Below, piece by piece: positions 6,859-9,525 of a stretch of DNA of 9,525 nucleotides (its first letter is position 1; each line of letters opens with the position of its first letter). The notes beneath the pieces are model-generated. The model was not told where the DNA came from and did no database searches. It saw only the letters and a program-made list of their open reading frames with translations. The translations under genes were made by a program, and so were the position numbers. Where the stretch lies: assembly GCA_025997875.1 (NCBI GenBank), contig BNVE01000146.1, forward strand, positions 1-9,525, read 5' to 3'. This DNA comes from Spirochaetia bacterium. GTDB taxonomy: Bacteria; Spirochaetota; Spirochaetia; Treponematales; Breznakiellaceae.

Positions 6859-8052
6859 CTATTTTGTGCTAGGATCCTTTTCGTTCCCTGCGGAACCGTT
6901 TTTAGGCATACCGATGATATTGTCGGCTAAGGGGCCAGATTGATGCTGCGCTGACTTGGGGCCGGGCATTGTTGCATTCTCTTTAATAGTTTCAGGTAAA
7001 CTTAATATTTTTTCCCCGGTCAAATTCATAAATTCAAGATTTTTTGATAATTTTTGTATTTCTTGCTTTACTTTTTCTTCTTGCTCCTCATCCATTTCTT
7101 TATCAATTTTTTCGTCACTAAATCTAACATCAAAATTATATCCACTATCAATTCTATTTGCAATTTTGTTCATAGATTTTGTTAACGAAATGGTCATTTC
7201 ACTTCTTCGACCTTTTTCCATATTCGAGGCGAATTTTGCTAATAAATCGGAAACACCTTGCGATACGGCAGCAGCCATTTTCTCATTGGCATGTTCCTCA
7301 ATTCCCCGTAAATTTTTCTCTGGGACACCTTGCTCTTTCAACTCATGGTTTAATTTCCGAATTTCCAAAATTGATTGGTATGTTAGTACAATCGTACTTA
7401 TTGCACCTAAAATAGCTAGACCAACTTTCGGTATTAATTCAAGTAAGACATTATAATCACTTGACGCAATCGTTTTCAATGTGATTTCAGGTCTTGTACC
7501 AATTACAAGTTCATTAAAATCATCAACAATTTTTTTTATTTCAATGATTTCATCAGAAAACTGTTGAAAATTTTGATTTATGGCAATTCGAGGAATTATT
7601 ACCCCAAATTCACTTTCACCATTTTCAAGTTTTTCATTACTGATATTCAAAACCTTCAAATTATCCACAAGCTGTGTGACTGTAGTATTAAGGCTTACCA
7701 TATTCTGAGAAATTTTAGCTATCTCTGTATTCACAACAGATAATGTTATTTGATTTTGATTAAATATATCTTCAATACGACAAGCTAATTCATTGCCAAG
7801 TAGACCATCAAAGCCTATTTCCTTTAAGTTTTCTTTCCAGAATGGAGAAAAGTCGTTAAATTTTGAATCATGTAATTGCGCAATAAGCTGCTCCTTAACA
7901 TTGCTAACATTTTGTTGATGTTGAGGAACTTGAGGTTGATTTATCATATTTTGCAAATTTGTTGATAATTGTGATAAAAGGTTCACAATTCCTGTTTTCT
8001 GAATGTCCGCGATAACATTTATACAAATCGTATTCAAAATTTCCACATTCAT
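6859..8052 (-). CDS. unknown coiled-coil protein with one candidate membrane helix
   Basis: This is a 397-residue protein of no family I can name. The ATG at 8052 is chosen because AGGAG (8061-8065) lies 8 bases upstream; the in-frame ATG at 8073 has no such site. The N-terminal half is helical and Asn/Gln-rich, with a PQVPQHQQ linker. A block EFGVIIPRIAINQN follows. Residues 210-229 are uncharged and hydrophobic (VGLAILGAISTIVLTY core), long enough for one membrane helix or a buried hairpin. Then come GVPEKNLRGIEEHANEKM, charged helices, an acidic MDEEQEEK segment and a Gly/Ser/Pro-rich tail that looks disordered. It lies between intact hsdS and an hsdS scar, 101 bases after hsdS. Possible roles include a regulator, scaffold or membrane effector of the locus, all speculative. 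Confidence 0.8.
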   Translation of the reverse strand: MNVEILNTICINVIADIQKTGIVNLLSQLSTNLQNMINQPQVPQHQQNVSNVKEQLIAQLHDSKFNDFSPFWKENLKEIGFDGLLGNELACRIEDIFNQNQITLSVVNTEIAKISQNMVSLNTTVTQLVDNLKVLNISNEKLENGESEFGVIIPRIAINQNFQQFSDEIIEIKKIVDDFNELVIGTRPEITLKTIASSDYNVLLELIPKVGLAILGAISTIVLTYQSILEIRKLNHELKEQGVPEKNLRGIEEHANEKMAAAVSQGVSDLLAKFASNMEKGRRSEMTISLTKSMNKIANRIDSGYNFDVRFSDEKIDKEMDEEQEEKVKQEIQKLSKNLEFMNLTGEKILSLPETIKENATMPGPKSAQHQSGPLADNIIGMPKNGSAGNEKDPSTK

Positions 8053-8060
8053 TGTTATTT

Positions 8061-8065
8061 CTCCT
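8061..8065 (-). promoter_or_regulatory. Shine-Dalgarno site deciding the start of the unknown 397-residue protein
   Basis: AGGAG on the minus strand precedes the ATG at 8052 by 8 bases and overlaps the coding frame of the longer alternative from 8073, favouring the shorter protein. Confidence 0.8.
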
Positions 8066-8153
8066 TGGCGCATTAGTTCCTAGTAATTTTTTAGGTTTTA
8101 TCAAGCAAGTTCCGAATATTGCGTATAACTCCTTTTAACACCCCTTCTTCTAC

Positions 8154-8231
8154 CTACTCCCCCCAAACCCCATCCACAACCCTCTTAACCTTCCCCTTAT
8201 ATCCTATCATAAGCTCTCGGCATCCGTCAAC
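8154..8231 (-). repeat. direct repeat copy B (3' end of intact hsdS)
   Basis: This is the last 78 bases of the intact hsdS, the partner of 6733-6810 (65 of 78 bases identical by hand count). It encodes the distal conserved helix of HsdS. Confidence 0.85.
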
Positions 8232-9383
8232 CCATTTTTGGTCGGCTTCCATTTTATCCACAATTTTTTTCTGGACTTTAAGCGGTGGCAACTGTACCAT
8301 TAATCGATGTGCATTTTTCCTATCAAGCGATGGCACTGCGGAAGTTGTTTCCCCTAATGATTTTAGATCTACTGACTGTAATAAATATGAAATAAACTTC
8401 CGATTATTACCCTTGAAATCTTTTACAAATAGCGAAGTATTATGCGGCCAATAATATTTTTCTGAAATATAATGCACCTTCCCGATTGTACCACTGCGTC
8501 CGGTTACAACTCCTGGGCCAATCTCTTTATAGGCATTATGATAACCAATAATGCCATTGGAACCAACTATCGGATACTCACCTTTCTCCCATTCTTGTTT
8601 TGGCAGATCGTATCCTCTTTGCAAAGTGATAACATCCCCCAACTTCACCATCGGCCATTCAGGATCAACCTCAATCTGCGGTTTCCAGTTATCCACCACC
8701 TGCCGAGTGCCATCAATAATCTTCTGATATCCTTCAATTTCCGCTACAATTTCCCACTGAATATCAAGCGGCGGAACAGGCAGTTTAATCTTTTCAAAGT
8801 TGCCTTTAGTAATATGAACTAAACCAACACCACCATGGAGATTTTCTTCAACTTCCTTGACAGCAAATTTCAACATGTGATACAGAAAGTTCTTTTGAAC
8901 AATATCCTTATATTCAACCTTAAAGATATGTTGATTTAAAATAGCTTTTTGCCCCTTCCATATATGAGGCCCAAAAGATGTACCTCTTGATCCTGACCAT
9001 GAAAACAACAAGTCCCCATCATTAATTATTACTTGGTCATCAATGTTTCCAGAATAATAATTGAATTCCGCATTTTCGTTATTAAGATTTTGTATTCTGA
9101 TGATTGGCAATCCACCATCCTCTTTTTTTTCCCAATCACTCGGTTTAAATGCTTTCCCATTGTAAAGATCACAAATATCACCGATCCTCACCATCTCCCA
9201 CTTCTGCTTCCCCCGCCGCTCCACCACCCGGTACCGCTCCCCGGTCAGGTTATACTCCCCATTCTCCGCAATCCTCTCCTTTGCCACCACAAGCACATTC
9301 CCCGCGTTACCCTGTGTCGAACCTTCGGTTCGCATCCGCGGACTCTTCTGAAATTTCCTAATCACCTTCAACGCACCCGGCAA
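8154..9383 (-). CDS. hsdS: type I restriction-modification specificity subunit S
   Basis: HsdS gives the HsdM2S methylase and the HsdR2M2S nuclease their DNA target. Two target-recognition domains are visible. TRD1 begins at KWEMVRIGDICDLYNGKAF (from about residue 61). The central conserved region runs from LPVPPLDIQWEIV (201) into the IIDGTRQVVDNWKP helix. TRD2 begins at WPMVKLGD (243). The distal conserved region LPPLKVQKKIVDKMEAD starts at 365. The frame's first usable start is a TTG at 9383 with no good ribosome site. ATGs at 9335 and 9194 are alternatives, the last just before TRD1. The first 60 residues, including AENGEYNLTGERYR, resemble the C-terminal tail of HsdM proteins, so this may be a frame-broken M-S junction. 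TRD1 and TRD2 are AT-rich while the N-terminal tail is GC-rich, suggesting domain exchange. Confidence 0.9.
   Translation of the reverse strand: MPGALKVIRKFQKSPRMRTEGSTQGNAGNVLVVAKERIAENGEYNLTGERYRVVERRGKQKWEMVRIGDICDLYNGKAFKPSDWEKKEDGGLPIIRIQNLNNENAEFNYYSGNIDDQVIINDGDLLFSWSGSRGTSFGPHIWKGQKAILNQHIFKVEYKDIVQKNFLYHMLKFAVKEVEENLHGGVGLVHITKGNFEKIKLPVPPLDIQWEIVAEIEGYQKIIDGTRQVVDNWKPQIEVDPEWPMVKLGDVITLQRGYDLPKQEWEKGEYPIVGSNGIIGYHNAYKEIGPGVVTGRSGTIGKVHYISEKYYWPHNTSLFVKDFKGNNRKFISYLLQSVDLKSLGETTSAVPSLDRKNAHRLMVQLPPLKVQKKIVDKMEADQKWVDGCRELMIGYKGKVKRVVDGVWGE
9318..9332. repeat. small perfect palindrome inside the hsdS N-terminal tail
   Basis: CGAACC and GGTTCG form a 6-bp stem with a TTC loop. It falls in the codons for MRTEGSTQ, a stretch of unusual composition next to the HsdM-like tail. 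It could be a short dispersed palindromic element inserted in frame, or chance. Confidence 0.4.
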
Positions 9384-9525
9384 ATCGTTCTTATCAATCT
9401 CCCTTCATGTCCCCCAAGGGCGGCATCATCCCCCACAAACGCTTTTCCGTCCAGAGCAAACGGAGCGAGGTACTTTTTGTGGATTACATCGCCGAACACC
9501 TCACTCCCACGGGCCGTGCCGCAGT
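9368..9525 (-). CDS. 3' end of an upstream ORF, product not identified
   Basis: One minus-strand frame is open from the right edge to a TGA at 9368-9370, giving 51 residues that include EVFGDVIHKKYLAPFALDG, then AFVGDDAALGGHEG and a basic end (RLIRTICRVR). The other two minus-strand frames contain stops here. By position this should be hsdM, or possibly hsdR, but I cannot match the sequence to either. It overlaps the start of the hsdS frame by about 16 bases. After GGHEG, shifting by one base gives EIDKNDLPGALKVIRKF and then runs on into the HsdM-like tail of the hsdS frame. The real gene may therefore be interrupted by a one-base frameshift near 9396-9400. Confidence 0.5.
   Translation of the reverse strand, partial: CGTARGSEVFGDVIHKKYLAPFALDGKAFVGDDAALGGHEGRLIRTICRVR

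Noticed and set aside
6956..7456. Long plus-strand frame of 166 residues
   Set aside because: It is the antisense of the 397-residue gene, Ser/Phe/Ile-rich as expected for a complement of helical coding sequence, with no ribosome site.
8053..8153. A small gene or promoter in the gap after hsdS (AAAAGGAG and TTGCTT-17-TACTAG on the minus strand)
   Set aside because: The AAAAGGAG has no start codon with a frame longer than a few residues, and the promoter-like pair matches consensus poorly.
8472..8822. Plus-strand frame of 116 residues
   Set aside because: It lies antisense to the well-supported hsdS TRDs and shows no motif.
1..9525. CRISPR array, tRNA, rRNA, transposase or integrase genes
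   Set aside because: No regularly spaced repeats, cloverleaf-like sequence or recognisable recombinase was seen on either strand.

Overview
The window is a chromosomal stretch of a bacterium with moderate-to-high GC flanks (1-1600 and roughly 9170-9525) around a clearly AT-rich interior (roughly 2630-9170). No gene fixes the taxon. The style of the flanking genes would suit a host-associated anaerobe such as a Treponema-type spirochaete, but this is a weak inference.

Left flank, plus strand: the 3' end of an unrecognised conserved-looking protein (2-877) and a complete small FMN nitroreductase-family protein (987-1508). A hairpin with a T-rich tail on the minus strand (1511-1544) closes this side and terminates the converging minus-strand genes.

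Everything from 1603 to the right edge is on the minus strand and reads right to left as a restriction-linked defence island. The order is: the 3' end of an unidentified ORF at the edge (9368-9525); a two-TRD type I restriction specificity subunit, HsdS (8154-9383); an unrecognised 397-residue protein with a coiled-coil character and one candidate membrane helix (6859-8052); a leftover piece of a second hsdS 3' end (6733-6843); a 746-residue ABC-type ATPase with a zinc-hook-like CxxC and a C-terminal R/E/H pattern, as in RloC/PrrC anticodon nucleases (4474-6714); an OLD-like ATPase (3248-4393) tightly coupled to a small protein with a PD-(D/E)XK-like active-site pattern (2634-3242); a small antitoxin-like protein (2364-2606); and a zinc-finger protein with a pRiA4b ORF-3-like domain (1603-2295), which has its own strong sigma70-type promoter.

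The working picture is a type I restriction-modification locus (hsdM and hsdR presumably lie to the right, outside the window) carrying linked second-line defences. HsdS would target DNA modification and cleavage. The RloC-like protein would act as a tRNA-cutting back-up, as PrrC does for EcoprrI. The OLD-like ATPase plus putative nuclease looks like a separate two-gene effector module. The most novel parts are the unknown 397-residue gene lodged between an intact hsdS and an hsdS scar, and the ATPase/nuclease pair with its neighbouring orphan antitoxin-like gene.
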